From contig MU006244.1 in NCBI GenBank assembly GCA_010093685.1, positions 372,001 through 436,000 of the forward strand: a stretch of 64,000 bases of DNA, read 5' to 3'. The DNA is from Ophiobolus disseminans. Its lineage: Eukaryota > Ascomycota > Dothideomycetes > Pleosporales > Phaeosphaeriaceae. Both the position numbers and the translations under genes were made by a program. The notes under the pieces are model-generated. The model was not told the origin of the DNA, did not search any database, and saw only the letters and a list, made by a program, of their open reading frames with translations. This document shows positions 11,310-24,041 of the stretch, one piece after another (position 1 is the stretch's first letter; each line of letters begins with the position of its first letter).

Positions 11310-12005
11310 CTACATCCAACGATCCATACTCCCAAATGGCGGATACTTCAACCCATGCCCCCCAGACTTGACTTTCTTCCGCACCCACTTACCTCCAGCG
11401 GTACTACTACCCACTGTGCTGCTAATACAATCCCAATCAAATGGTACTTGTGCTCCTAATACTTCGTATCCAGCTACCCTGCGTAGCCTGCCCCGGTGCC
11501 TCTCTGGTTGCACAGTGCGCAGCGCGACACGTGTTGTTTCGCGGACTTCGGCTGGCTCAACGATCTGGGTGCGGTAGATGGGCTCGCTGGGTCGACGCGG
11601 TGCTGGTGATCGAGGGCGTGGTTGCGGTCGACATCGCGAGGGATCGCGAGTTGGGGGTGGAGGTGCAGGTGGTGGTGAACATCGTCTCCTGCCATGGCCG
11701 TGAAGCTTGTCAACGATGCTGTCGTGGTGGTAGTGGTGGTGACCGTGTATAGGATGGAGATGAAGTGGATGCAGGTGATGTCGATGGTGATGGTGCAAGT
11801 GCGGATGCAGATGTGGGTGATGATGGTGGTGCTCCGACATATCCACGCTCAGACTACTCGGCACCTTGACTTTGACTTCAGTGTACCAATTTCGACTTGG
11901 ACTCCTATGAACGCGTACGAGCTCCTCTGCACACGAAGAATCTGAAGAGTGACGGTCGTGATGATGTTTCTTTCCTTTCGCTGGACTGAGGGTGAACCAG
12001 CACAT
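11310..12005 (-). CDS. Histidine-rich hypothetical protein
   Basis: Single open frame of 231 residues, ATG at 12005. Residues ~58-100 are dominated by His (runs such as HHHHHPHLHPHLHHHHRHH), followed by a Pro/Arg-rich stretch. The C-terminal ~70 residues look globular (VAGYEVLGAQVPFDWDCI and a basic KKVKSGG segment). The His tract could bind metal, but that is speculation. I recognise no family. It overlaps the 3' part of another minus-strand open frame (11905-12264) that is low in complexity, so an additional upstream exon cannot be ruled out. Confidence 0.55.
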   Translation of the reverse strand: MCWFTLSPAKGKKHHHDRHSSDSSCAEELVRVHRSPSRNWYTEVKVKVPSSLSVDMSEHHHHHPHLHPHLHHHHRHHLHPLHLHPIHGHHHYHHDSIVDKLHGHGRRRCSPPPAPPPPTRDPSRCRPQPRPRSPAPRRPSEPIYRTQIVEPAEVRETTRVALRTVQPERHRGRLRRVAGYEVLGAQVPFDWDCISSTVGSSTAGGKWVRKKVKSGGHGLKYPPFGSMDRWM

Positions 12006-13197
12006 GTCGGCTCCTACTTGGCCGCGATGAGATGTCGATACCGGAGTCGATGCGTGTCGGTAGAGGTCGTAGTCTTGTTGGAGGAGCGATCTGATGGTAG
12101 CCTGAGAAGGAGAAGCTTGGTGTGTAACTTGAAGGCGGTCTCGATGGGTAAGGATATGGACTGCGAGAGCGCGGTTCGTAACGGGGCATTGAAAGTTGGG
12201 TAGAATAGCGAGGAGGTGGAAAGATACTTAAACAGCGACTGACACTGCCTCGACAAATGATCAAATCCTGCTTTCACTCTCCTACGCGATGGCGCATTTT
12301 GCTGTATATACATTGCCCTTCCGCGTCATTCGCCAGTATCACGTACCTACCGAAGGACTGCACGCGGGCCGCACCTCAAGTCTGCAGACAAAGAAGAATG
12401 AGACAGGTGGGATAGAGTTTGTGCCTGCATGATGTGTTGACGGTGCCTGCATAGCCGTTGCTGCAAACATGTGTTCAGGTTGCCGGGCGGGTGACTGAGG
12501 CTGGTGAGGGTGGGATGTGGGCGCGTGGATTGGTGCAATGTCTTGGATGACCTCGAGGTTCCAGGACACCATGTGACCACCTCGCCTGCCTGATGTTTGT
12601 CAAGAATGTGTGGCATGGTCTTGTGGCGAAAGTTTCCCTTGTTCTAGGCGATTTTGTCGACAAACAAAATCGATGTGAGGTGCGAGGCTGAACAGTGATG
12701 GTGTAGTGAACGGAATGGTGCCGTAGGATGAGGTACCATTTTCCCATCGTGGCATTTCTTCCTCTGTGTACACATACTAGACTAGATAATGATCATGACT
12801 AAGAGAAGATGTAACTTTCACTTTCACTTTCACTTGAAATTGCAAAGTGTCATAGTTTCGGGAGAGCAAGAGTGATGGAATGGAGAATGCTGTACTGCCA
12901 ACGCGAATAAAACCGAACAGAAGTCTGTGCGATGCGTTCACACAAGATGTATTGCGTAAGTGTCGAATAACAGTCTACGGCATGTATCGGCTAGACTATG
13001 GAGACTATGGTGTTGCTGGCGCAGCTGGGTGAAGCTTGAAGGCAGCAGCTTGACGCGGCGGAAAGGCTTGGCACCTCCGACAACAGCTCGGAGCTTGAGC
13101 ATCGCATCACGACCACAACCTCACTCGAAACCCCGCCACAACCCCATCACGGCTTCTTATACTCTTCCATACCGGCGACACACATCCAGCCGCAAAG
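12006..13197. other. intergenic between His-rich gene and PRE2
   Basis: About 1.2 kb with no convincing coding sequence. A short CTTTCA microsatellite lies near 12813-12834. It holds divergent promoters for the His-rich gene (minus) and PRE2 (plus). I looked for the yeast-type proteasome element GGTGGCAAA upstream of PRE2 and did not see it. Confidence 0.5.
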
Positions 13198-14198
13198 ATG
13201 GATTCATTAGTGGCACAGTACAGCCGGCCTGCCGACGCAGAGGAAGGCCCGTCAGAGCAAGAGCAGTTGGAGCTGTATAGCGGCACCCCAGAGTTGTCTC
13301 TCAAGTTTGCTCTACCGCCAGTCGCTCAGGTACATACTACCACATGGCAACCTCAAGTACTCGTACTAACACGACACAGTCAGCATCATGGCTGCGCGCA
13401 ATGACGGACGACTACTCCAACCCCAACTGCCCCATTAAGATTGCCCACGGTACCACAACCCTCGCCTTCCGCTTCAAGGGCGGCATCATCGTCGCCACCG
13501 ACTCGCGAGCCACGGCCGGAAACTGGATAGCGAGTCAGACGGTCAAGAAGGTCATTGAGATCAACAACTGCCTACTGGGAACCATGGCTGGTGGCGCTGC
13601 CGTGCGTACACATATGACGGAATGACAGTGATAGGATGCTGATAAGTGTAGGACTGCCAATACTGGCTCGCATACCTGGGCATGCAATGTCGCCTCCACG
13701 AGCTCCGACACAAGCGCCGCATCTCCGTCGCCGCAGCGTCCAAGATCCTAGCGAACTTGGTATACTCGTACAAGGGCATGGGTCTGAGCATGGTGGGTCT
13801 ATTCACTCTTGTTGCGCCTGCAATTCTAACGCAACATACAGGGTACAATGTGCGCCGGCGTGACACCCCAAGAAGGCCCTGCGCTCTACTACATCGATAG
13901 CGACGGCACGCGCCTCGCCGGTAACCTCTTCTGTGTCGGTTCCGGTCAGACCTTCGCATACGGTGTGCTCGACGCAGAATACAGCTACGAACTCGAGGAT
14001 GACGCGGCGTTGGAGCTCGGCCGACGGAGTATCCTTGCTGCCACACATCGTGATGCGTACTCTGGTGGTTTCATCAACCTGTACCACGTCAAGGAGGACG
14101 GATGGGTCAAGCATGGTTTCAGCGACACGAACCCCATCTTCTGGGAGACGAAGCTCAAGAAGGGCGAGTTCTCCAATGTCACGAGCCAGCTGGACTAA
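13198..14198 (+). CDS. PRE2: 20S proteasome subunit beta type-5
   Basis: Exons 13198-13329, 13380-13601, 13652-13792 and 13842-14198, all phase 0, give 283 residues. This is the chymotrypsin-like catalytic subunit of the 20S core. A 68-residue propeptide ends in HG before the catalytic Thr69 (TTTLAFRFKGG). In mature numbering Asp17, Arg19 and Lys33 are all in place (TDSRATAG, VKK). The downstream blocks KILANLVYSYKGMGLSMGTM and SGQTFAYGVLD are typical of beta5. It is made as a precursor and autoprocessed during proteasome assembly. Assignment is firm. Confidence 0.97.
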
Positions 14199-14684
14199 GT
14201 GGATAGATAACCTGCAGGTTATGGTATCATGCATGAGATGTGGCACTGACATGGCATATCGTGAGCTATCAAAATACCACAGGCGCGGAAGCGTCAACGA
14301 AATAGACAATGAATGAACATCACGATGCCTCACAAAACATGCATGCTCAACGTCTTCATTCTCCATACCGTGCAATCGCTACTATAACAAGTCCCAGTCC
14401 CATCTGCGTACCCGCACTCTCCGAAGCGCAGTCCATGCTGGCATATTCAGAACGCCAGCCCATCGAATCAAAGAACCGTAGTCAAAAGTTCGCGATATAC
14501 ACTATCCCAGTGCAATGGGTATAAGCAAACCTCAAGCAAAAGCCCGTGTACCATACAAGTAAGTAACCCATGCGCCATACTTCGAAAAATGAAGGCGAAC
14601 CTTGCTCGATGTGGAAAGGAAAGTGACAAATGAAAAACAATCATGTGATGTGCTGTGATGTGATGTGAGCGAACTCAACGCAAC
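14199..14684. other. convergent 3' gap PRE2 / JHD1
   Basis: 486 bp between two convergent stops. It would contain both 3' UTRs. No gene seen. Confidence 0.5.
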
Positions 14685-17600
14685 TCAACTCTGCCGCCTG
14701 CGCAATCCGAGATCTTCCTGTTGTAGTTGGCGTATGAGGTCGATACTCGCTTGATCCAGACTGGGATCGATGCACATATCCATCGGCATACCTGACATGA
14801 GCCCCACGCCCATATTCACGCCCATACCCACACCAAGTCCAGCCTCGAGTTTAATCCCATCTTTACTATCGCGGCGGCGACTGCCCGATTTCGGCGTCCT
14901 GCTCGTGTGTGCGCGCGAGGGCGTGTGGGTGTTTTTCTGGGCTGAAGAATTTGGCGGGCGGGAGGAGCGGGGTTGGGTGGTGGGTGTAGCGGGTGGAGGG
15001 GGGAAATCCGAGTCTGCGGTGAAGGTGTAGTGGTTGTTGGTATGGTGGTGGGTTGTGGTGGGGGAGGTCATGTATTGGTTGAAAGTGGTGGTGCCGGGGG
15101 AGACGGCGGACATGTGGCGGGGCGAGACGGGTGAGGAGGGGTGGCGTACGGCGTTGCGTTCGTGCGTGGGTTTGCGATGGTAGCCGTTTGTTTGGACGTG
15201 TATGGTGTCTGAGTCTGTGAAGCCGTTGGTTTGGACGTGAATCGTGTCAGACGCCTGATATCCGTTGCTGTGGGCGTGTATGGTGTCGTTGTGAGGCGGT
15301 GGGCCCGGGGTCAGTGGCTCGACACTAGGACCCTGCGCTTGACCATTATGTTGCGTGAATTCGACGCCGTCCATGGATACGTCGCCCTCGGCTGGCTGTT
15401 CGATTGATGACATGATGCCGTTGCTATTGGTCGCGTACATTGGAGCCATTTCCATCGCCGAGTATGCTCCGCTGGCATAAGCCTGAAGAGCTGGGTCTAC
15501 AGGAACCATGTCATCCTCATCCCGAGCCAGTGCTTGTTGGGCCGAGCATGCAATGTCTTGGAGTAGCGCGGAGCCGACGCTAAACTGAGTTGGAAGAGAG
15601 TGTCGTGAATGCATGTCCCCATTCATGTAGTCGTCATCGTAGCTAGACTCGTGCTTCAACCTTTTCGCTGTCGCAGTGGAATCTTCATCGCTCACGCGCC
15701 GCTTCTTAGAGGCAGACCCTCGTGGAATAGGTATCTCATTAGCCTTGACTGGATCGACGTTGCCATACTCGTCATGTATGCACCGGCGCTGAACACGTAA
15801 GCTTGTGCGCAGAGAATCTGGATTCCTAAACTTACCTTGCTCTTGCGGCAGTCCGCACAAGCCTTGACCCTGCCAGACTTGAGGGCGTATGGATCGCCGT
15901 TGACGTCAGCCATGATGGGACCACCATTTACTGGACCACCAATCGTGCTCGTTTGGCCATCTGCGATAGAGTGGTCGCTTAGTCTGCGTTTCACGGAAAT
16001 GCCATATGAGCCTGACAGATCAATGGTGTGCATACCCGGTTTAGACGTGTCAATGAGCTCATCCTTGTGCTTGCACCTTATCCGCCGCTTCCTGCAAGCG
16101 TCGCAAGCAACCCGCTTTGGGCCAAGCTGTGAAGTTTTGGGAGTCGTGATGTGCGCATTATTTGAAGAAGGGCGCAAGAACCCTGTTAGCGCGCCATTAG
16201 ACATAGGGCCCATGTCGAGTTGCAATATCTCTTCTAAGCCGTTCGGAGGCGAAAGGTCAAAAGGAAGCGGCGACGGGTCTCTTGGTTGAGGAGCAGGGAG
16301 TGGAGATTCCTTGGCTTGGGCGGGAAGGTCTGAGGCACGGATACGCGCAGAGGATCGTTCCGCTGTTGCGCGCAAAACCTCATTCAGGCTCTCACGTTCC
16401 ATCTTTTTCACCTGGGCCGCGCTAAGCTTTTTCTCACCTGCCTCGGCTAATTCGGGCAGGCTAGCATCTGGCATCGCCCACGTCGGTATTGTTTCATTGC
16501 CACGCTTCCACGCCACCCACATGGCAAAACGTTTCACCAAGAGCACAGGATCACCGTGTCCTTTGGGAATGGACCTCGTCACTGCGCCTCTGGTCTTCTG
16601 CGGAACGTCAATCTTGTCGAGGGAGATCAAGACGGTCCTCCAGATGTAGTTGAGAAGGTCTGAGAGGCCCTCCAACTCATGCTTGGAATAGTAGCGCCTG
16701 TTGTAGTTTGTCGGGCCCAGATGCGAGTTATGGCCGAACTTGTCTGGCTCGCAGTAGATTGGGGTCTCGCGATTGAATTGCTCACCGCTTTCTAGAAGCT
16801 GCCGCACAGAGGCTGGGAGTGGATCTTCTTCAAGATATTTGATCGCAGTCAACCACATAATCTTCTGGAAGAAGGGGTACCGGAACTGCAGGGCAACCTT
16901 GGTGTTCTTCTCGATCTCCAGAATCTTAATCTGCATGCCATAGTGGATGCGTGTAAGGAAGTTGCCTCCAATAACTAGACTGTCCTCGGGAGTCCAGACA
17001 GCGTGTATCCAGCCGGAAGGAATAAGCATTGTATCACCGGGGTACAGGTCGACTCGGTAGCATTCTTTGACCTGCTTTCCAAGCCACTCATGCCCTTGGT
17101 TGGGCGAAAGGCACCAGTCTTCGTACTTCTTAAGGTTCTGCTTCGTGGGCGGGATAAAGAAGAACACCTTCCTGCCCTTGACAATGTGGTAGTATACGGA
17201 TGAGCCTCCAAAGTCGATGTGGAAGTCGGTGAAGCAGTCTGCAACAGACATGAGGCAGTAAAACTGCACTGCTGGAGGGAGGTGTTTGTCGTCCTCGGGC
17301 CAGACGGAGTCTTGCAGGTCCATGTCTCTCACAGCCTTTGGGCGGCGGATCAGTCTTCCCAGCTTACTCCGAGAGACTTCGAGACTTATGACGTTGCGCA
17401 CAGGCTTCTCGCCTTGTTGCTCGTAGTAGTCTGCCCACTTGCCCATGGTCCACTTTTTGCCTTCACCCTCTTGTGCTTTGACATCAATAACAGGCACAGG
17501 CTCGTTTGCGCCATAGAGCTCGGCGACACGACGGACTGTTAGGCCCGCGGGTATAACCATGTCGAGTTTGTCCTGACCAACATCCGTGACTGCTTCGAAA

Positions 17601-19617
17601 TCAAATTGTGGTATCGGCTCGGATTGGTCTTCGCCGGGCTGCTCGGTGGCGGAGGGTGGTTCAAATGGGTCGGAACTGGTATCTTCCACGCGCGTGTTGA
17701 GTGCACCGGGTATCAAGATCGGCTCCTTGAAGCCGTTGCTCTTCTCCAGGAAGTCGCCCGTTATCAGCTCCGGTGGCATGCGCGCGAATGTCTCGGGCGT
17801 GAACTCTATGTCCCCATTCTTGAAAGCGGCGATGTAGTGATGCTCGGGGTTGTCGTCGGAAGTCTTGAGGACCCCTTCGTTGAGACCGGCATAGTCAACT
17901 GTCGTGTGGACTCTGACAGACTTGCGAACCTCTGGACCAGGTTAGAATTGTACCTACGTTGTGCGTCGGTAGACCTACTCGTTGTGTCACCAAACTTGGG
18001 TCTACACGGGTCGCAGTAGAACTTGTTGACGTCCCGTACCTCACGCTCGCTGCTGAAGCCGGCGCATGCGTAGTGATACCATTCCTTGCACCCGTCGCAG
18101 CCGATCCACTGCTCACCATCGCCGACCTTGATGTCTGAGTCGGTAGAATTGCACTTGGCGCATATCAGGTCCGGTTGTTCGACAACCAGCTTCTTGGCGG
18201 GCCGTGCTAGATCAATTGCTGGAGTCGTCGCGACCTGTGTTCCGCCTAAAGGGACGGATTGAGCGCGAAAGTAGGTGGTGGATGTGCCATTGGGTGATGG
18301 CTGTGGAAATGACGTTGAGAAGGAATGGCGGCGGTTCTGTGTGCTTGTAGGTGGTGGCAGTTGGATGTGCGATGGTGCTGAACTGCCGCCATCAATGTCC
18401 ATTGCGAGAGGCTGCTCAGCTGCGAGGCTTCGTGGGGATTGTAGTTGGTCTGCGCCGGCAGCCATGCTTGCAGCGGAGGCGGTCTTTGGCTTTGGCGTGG
18501 ATCGCTTCCTCTTGGTGGTTGATGGGGTGCCGCGTGGTCCGCGAGGCTTGCCCTTGGGCCAGCCCTGGTGTTTCTTCGATTTTGATCCTTCTACAGCCAC
18601 GGCTTCCTGCACTGGTGGCTGCAGATCCTCGCCCACGGTCTCGTCTGGGGGCGTTTGAGCCTGCGAAGCTGATGCCGCCGATGGTACATCAGACGGCATG
18701 AGCTCCGGGGTCGGCTTAGCGTCAGGGAGCTCCTGCATCTCTTGATGTTCGTGACTAGAGGCCTGTGCCTTTGCGACATATGGGCTGCTAGGCTCACGTG
18801 TTTGTTGTGTTTGCTGTGGAAGCGGCTCCATGGGTGATGGCTGGGAGATGCTCCACCGCTTTGCCGTCGATGGCGGTGTTTGTGCGGCGGTCGCGGAGAC
18901 ATTGGAGAAGAACAGCAGCAGCTCAGCATCGGACAGCATTTTGTCGCCGCCGTTGCTCTGCTGGAGTGGTGCTGCCCTGCTCTCCTGGTACATGCGCGTT
19001 CCAGTGTCCATCATCTGCTCCACATTATAGCCTGGAATGTGACTAGTGGCCGGCCGCGACTGGTGCTGGCCATATGGCGGGGACGTGTGGTACTCGGACC
19101 GCGCTCGCTTAGCTGGCCGCTCATTGTATGGGTATGTAGGGCCTCTCGAAAAGGTGTGTGTTGGGACGCGCTCGCCGACGGGATGGGGGGCGGTTATGGG
19201 CGATGTCGCGGCGTGGGAAGCGCGGCGCGGCGGCTCGATATAGGCTGGGGAGGTGCGCTGCGATGACACAGCAGCATCGGCGAGGGCCTCAATGGGCGAT
19301 CCCAGCGGAAGGGAGTACTGCGGGAGTGGTTGCGGGAGAGCGCCGGAGCGCGACGGCGGCTGGTACGTCACTGCCAGCGAGCCCAGCTGCGGCAGGGCGC
19401 GTCCAGTCTCTCTGACAGCAGGAGTGCGGCGTGCGCCGCCATTGGCATATCCGCTGCCATGTGTGGTGTCGCTGTGGTTGCCGCCCGCGGAGTGCGTCGT
19501 CGAGGGCTCTGTCGGACGGAGGGTGGGCGACAGCGGCTCCCAGACAGGCGGCGGAGGAGGGGCGGCGCGCGCCGGAGCTTGCCTGTACTGCGCCTTGAAA
19601 GATGTGACCCGCTTCAT
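14685..19617 (-). CDS. JHD1: PHD-JmjC histone demethylase (JHD1/KDM2-like)
   Basis: Exons 17979-19617, 15836-17931 and 14685-15788 (two 47-nt introns) give 1612 residues. Layout: a disordered Pro/Ser-rich region with an AT-hook-like basic stretch (PKGKPRGPRG) to ~480; a PHD finger at ~485-546 (CAKCN, GCDGCKEWYHYAC, YCDPC); a JmjC domain at ~740-900 with iron ligands His784, Asp786 and His856 and a KGRKVFFF 2-oxoglutarate region; two CX2CX6C modules at 1156-1166 and 1238-1248; and a disordered tail with the repeated phrase DTIHVQTNG. Family members demethylate H3K36 in the nucleus. Intron 2 lies inside the second Cys module, so leaving it unspliced destroys the last Cys. Confidence 0.92.
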
Positions 19618-20391
19618 GGTGCTGAGATGCGCAGCGGTGGGCGGAGGAGGCCTCGGGAGTGCGCTCGGTCTAGCGTCTCAGGATGTGCCTATGGAGCGGC
19701 AGCGCTGTGCGGGTGGGCGAGAGCAGAGCAGACAGGCGCGGGCATAGCCTGATGCGAAGCGACAGCAGCGCGAGGTCGATAATGAATGTGGGGGAAGTGG
19801 TTGGTGTGTTGGCCGAGGAGACTGGTGGTGGATATGACGGGTGGGGATAGAGCGAATGTCGACCAAGGTCGCGGATGAGCGCCGAGACAATCGCCGTGCG
19901 CTCTGCGACGTGGGGACAGCGCGCAGCGACGGCGGGCAGGCGGCGTATGGAATGATGTGCAGGGTGGCTAGAAAGAGTGTGCAGCTTGGGGATGCATTGA
20001 CTCCGTGGTGGACGTCGAGGATAGACAGGATAGACCGAGCGCTAGACGGCTCCGACTGGCGCTCTGCGCTGCTCTTGAACTTCTGGGCTGCGCGGACGGC
20101 GTGTGCAAACTCCACGACACGGAGCTGCCAGAGACTGTGTAGTAGACTGCATATCACAGTCCGTCCTACCGTCAAACGCGCCCTCAATGGCCCGCTGGCT
20201 CCATGTCCGCTGCTCAGTGTTGCTCCCGAATCCGCCATGCCCCACGTGATCGAGGCCCGTGCAACTCCATCCATGCGCCCTGCGCCTGTCCGCATCCAAG
20301 CGTCCACCATTCGCATCCGACCACAACCACCCACCTCTTCTGACTGCGCATCCAGAAGCCCCTCGCTACCGTCCACCACAGTCGCCAAAGT
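19618..20391. promoter_or_regulatory. divergent promoter JHD1 / SF3B6
   Basis: 774 bp between two start codons on opposite strands. The minus-strand open frame here (19678-20484) overlaps the SF3B6 start and has no domain, so I treat it as chance. Confidence 0.45.
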
Positions 20392-20979
20392 ATGAGTCGC
20401 GGTGGGAAGAGCATAGCACCTGAAGTCAACCGGTACGTCGCCGTCTCTCATTGCGTGCTCCGTCGCAAGGCTGTCTGCGGCCAACCCACGCGACCTCCGC
20501 TAACATGTTCATCCATACAGAGCTCTCTTCGTAAAGAATTTGAGGTTAGTCAGCCCCTACTAATGTACATGATGAAGTACTAAACGCTCCACAGCTTCAA
20601 CGTCACTCCCGAGGAGCTCTTTGATCTCTTTGGCAAATTCGGCCCAGTGCGGTACGTCGATATTTTCCTTCGCTACAGTCGTGCCTTCACTGACTCCCGC
20701 AGCCAAATCCGCCAGGGTATCGCCAACAATACCAAGGGCACAGCATTCGTCGTCTATGAAGACGTAATGGATGCCAAGTCGGCTTGCGACAAGCTCAACG
20801 GCTTCAACTTCCAGAACAGATACCTCGTTGGTACGTCACGCTCCCCTACCTTAGTCCTTGTGGTGCTAACGACAGCAGTATTATATCACCAGCCAGACAA
20901 GATGATCAAGGCAGCGAACGATCTCGCCGAGCGCCAGGAGAACTTAGAAAAGCTCAAGAAGCAACATGGTATAGATTAG
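20392..20979 (+). CDS. SF3B6: Splicing factor 3B subunit 6 (p14)
   Basis: Five exons (20392-20432, 20521-20544, 20595-20651, 20703-20830, 20879-20979) give 116 residues, close to the ~125 of the human protein. It is a single RRM: RALFVKNLSFNVTPEELFDLFGKFG for the first half and GTAFVVYEDVMDAKSACDKL with NRYLVVLYH for the second. The C-terminal helix is rich in Lys and Glu. p14 sits in the U2 snRNP SF3b complex near the branch-point adenosine. The gene is cut by four introns of 48-88 nt, one leaving a 24-nt exon, so simple ORF calling misses it. Confidence 0.95.
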
Positions 20980-21831
20980 CATGAGGAGAGGCGCCAGGAA
21001 ACGGTGAACAACAACAAGCATCCTGCGGGCCTCAAGACTGATAGCGTAATGTCTCCACGCTCATCGACTCATACTGGCGATGGGCGTTCCTCGACGGCGA
21101 GCTCGGGCTCTTCGGCGAACTCGGGCACCTCTCCAAAAGAAGTCACGACGACAGCCTGTCGCAATAGCGATTGGCGCAGCGTCAAGCGATCTGTGAAGGG
21201 CATGTGGAAGTCGGTAATTGGAGTTTGATGGGTTATGGAATTTCGCGATCGACAGATTGCTGCACGTTACTATTCTGATTTTCACAGACAAGAGATCGAC
21301 GGCTAGCTGGGCTCTGCATTTCTGCGCAGCCCACTTCAACCAAGATATCCGGACTTGGGTCGCAGCTAAAGCACCCACTCACAGAATTGAAGAAGTTACT
21401 TCTCGACAGCAGCCTTGGAGACAGGTTCTATTGGTTATTCTGTGCTAACAATCGTGTTATGTGCTAAGACAAATTATGTTCTACTGACATCGCAGACTTC
21501 GACCACAACTTTGACTATGGTCAACATGGTGTGATAGAGGAGTGACTTTGCAGTAAGGAACGAAATGTTGGCCCTTGACTTTTGTTACAGAGTAGCCAAC
21601 CAATCAGCGCGGGTTCTTGCAGAATACGAACGGAGGTTAGATTGAATCCTTAGCGTCTCCCCACGCGCCCCAGCATCACATCGGACGGACGCCTGAACCC
21701 GACTGAGCGCCTTTATAACCTCGACATGTCGCACGCCAGATGGATCGCAATACGAAACACCGTTAGACTCGCTGCACTCTGGCTTGACTGACTGCAGTAA
21801 CCTATCAGCTCCTCGCATCACACATAGCATT
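20980..21831. other. intergenic; possible 59-residue ORF at 21049-21228
   Basis: From ATG 21049 a plus-strand frame encodes a Ser/Thr-rich start and a basic end (WRSVKRSVKGMWKSVIGV) with stop at 21228. It has no intron, no recognised family and lies 70 bp after SF3B6, so it may be 3' UTR. The remainder looks non-coding. Confidence 0.3.
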
Positions 21832-23569
21832 ATGCCGACTGTCGTATCCAGGCCCCTAGCTCAAGGACAACGAAAGCGACGCACCCATGCCAAATCCCGC
21901 AGAGGTTGCGGCAACTGTGAGCATTGGCTATGTATAAACTACACCTGAGACCAGCACTGACTCTGTATACCTTTTTGAAGGTAAACTTCGGGGAGTAAAG
22001 GTACGTTGCGAAAGACTATTGACTACCTCCAAACAGCTGACCACAGTCAGTGTGACGAACTGCGGCCTCACTGTATGAAATGCAAGCTGTATGGAGTGGA
22101 GTGCAACTATGGTGGAGCTAAAACGTCGCTCCAGCTATCTGCCCAGGGCTCTTTCCAGGTCGATCTCATGCCATCAGCTTCAGCAGAGCAACTCATAGGG
22201 CTCAGCGGGACGACAACAGGAGAACGGAATGTGTGGTCTGATCATGTGCCATCACATTGCGACAACGGAGCGCTGCTTGTCAACCACCGTAACCCAGAAA
22301 ATGAAGTGAGCGGGATGCAGTCCACGTTTTACACATCGGCAGATCAGTCTCGAGAACCGCCCGAGTCTTTTCCATCTCCAATATCGGTCATCTCACCGAA
22401 TGCTACCATGGCTGCCACTATCGACGACTTGCTGCAACTCAGCTCTCCTGCCGTGCACCATCAGCCAGATTCCAAAACATCGTGGAGCTCACCGACGCCA
22501 TTCTGGCATTTTTCGACGGCGCATTTCGAAATCCTAAGCAGGTTTCGGGAGAGAACTGCATTGACCATTGGTGACAAGCGCATTGCCCCCGCGTACCGAG
22601 ATTGTGTATGCCATTTGGCAGTTTCTGTACGTACATCCTTCATGCCATCGTTGATCAACTCTCACAATCTGACAGAACGCCTTCCTCATGCACATGCTGC
22701 TGGGACTTACACTGATGCATGACGCCGACCTAGAGACCACTTGCAGTCCTATCTCGTCCAAACGCCATAAGCACGCTGGACTGCAGCACTGGAACACAGG
22801 CTCCAAGCTGTTCAGTCGACTTCTCAGCAAACCGATCTCACCCGCTCATCGCGATGCTATATGGGCTACTGGCGTAATAATAGGCGCCACGTCATTCTGG
22901 TTCGTCAACTCGGACAATGTAGAAGAAGTCTGGCCGCTCAAGCCTGCCGAGCCCGATGATCTCGCATGGTTGAGGCTTGGAGAGGGTAAGAAGTCGCTCT
23001 GGCGTCTTGCCGACCCTACTCGGCCCGACAGCATATTCTATCAAATCATGAAAGACAAGGCTCCGCACTGCCCTTCCCTACCTGCCTGGATCATTGCGCA
23101 GGACACGACGATACTAATCCCTCAACACCTTCAACGGATCTTCGACATCACACCTACATCAACAATCGAAAACAACGTGTATCACCTACCTCTGTTCATC
23201 CTGTCGCGCGTTCAGCGCGTGCGCCTCACCCACGCAAACGTACTCAGCTTTCTCTACTTCACAGCATTCATCACGCCCGAGCTACTTCAACTGCTTGAGG
23301 TCAAAGACCCTCGAGCGATCTTTGTTCTTGGATGGTGGTTCAAGATTATTGAGGACGGCGACTTGTGGTGGATGGTGTCGCGGGCGAAGATTGAAGGTCG
23401 CGCTGTCAGAATATGGTTGCAGAGAGAGGATACCAAGTACGGACTGGGGCAGGTACTTGATGATTTGACGAGAAAGAGTGCTTCGCAGATGGATGAGGGT
23501 TTTGGCCTGCCGATCTCGATATGGGCGCATGACTGGCAGACGGACAAATCTCTGACCGCAGCAGGCTGA
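21832..23569 (+). CDS. Zn2Cys6 transcription factor
   Basis: Exons 21832-21916, 21981-22000, 22051-22626 and 22676-23569 give 524 residues. The binuclear cluster is complete: Cys26, 29, 36, 43, 46 and 53 (CX2CX6CX6CX2CX6C), after a basic run QRKRRTHAKSRRG. Two introns cut the cluster, leaving a 20-nt exon that encodes KLRGVK. A disordered Ser-rich linker to ~180 is followed by a helical C-terminal region of the fungal-specific factor type (DUF3468-like), including LMHMLLGLTLMHDADLE and a Trp-rich WWFKIIEDGDLWWM segment. It is a nuclear DNA-binding regulator; its target is unknown and no biosynthetic cluster is adjacent. Confidence 0.88.
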
Positions 23570-24041
23570 TGGCTGCATGTAAATGTATGGAGCTACTGTA
23601 TTTGGACACGTTGTTCTGCATAGAATTTGGGGCACTGGTAATCTTCTCTGAAGGGTTGGGGCGCGGCTTCTACCTAATGGCGAACAGACCCTTCCCAAAA
23701 ATTATTGCCCAACGTCATACGGTTCGTTTCATGATTACCCTTTGCAACAAAATTCTGCCACATACAACCGCCAGAAAGTCGGCTGCTTGTAGTCTGCCGC
23801 CCAACCCACCGATGACTAATCCCAGTCCTACATGGGTCTGCATGAGCGCGGCACGAGGCTGATGCTTATCAAGAAGACAGCCGCTCAACTCCAGCTGCCC
23901 CACCTCGTCTCACTTCGAACCTCCACTCAAACGCACTCGCCGCGTTGGACGGCACCGTCCTCACGACCGTAACATCGACGGTGTGCATCAATCGATCATG
24001 CTGCGCACCCGGCGCCCTCACCGACAGACTTGCGGCACCCT
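23570..24041. other. intergenic before kinase relic
   Basis: 472 bp without coding evidence; promoter region of the following kinase locus. Confidence 0.45.

Noticed and set aside
11905..12264. 119-codon minus-strand frame overlapping the His-rich gene
   Set aside because: Low-complexity Arg/Ser/Pro sequence; overlaps the better frame; no splice that joins the two.
14770..15030. 86-codon plus-strand frame within JHD1
   Set aside because: Antisense shadow of the JHD1 tail with biased codons.
19678..20484. 268-codon minus-strand open frame between JHD1 and SF3B6
   Set aside because: It overlaps the SF3B6 first exon, has no recognisable domain and a composition expected from GC-rich antisense DNA.
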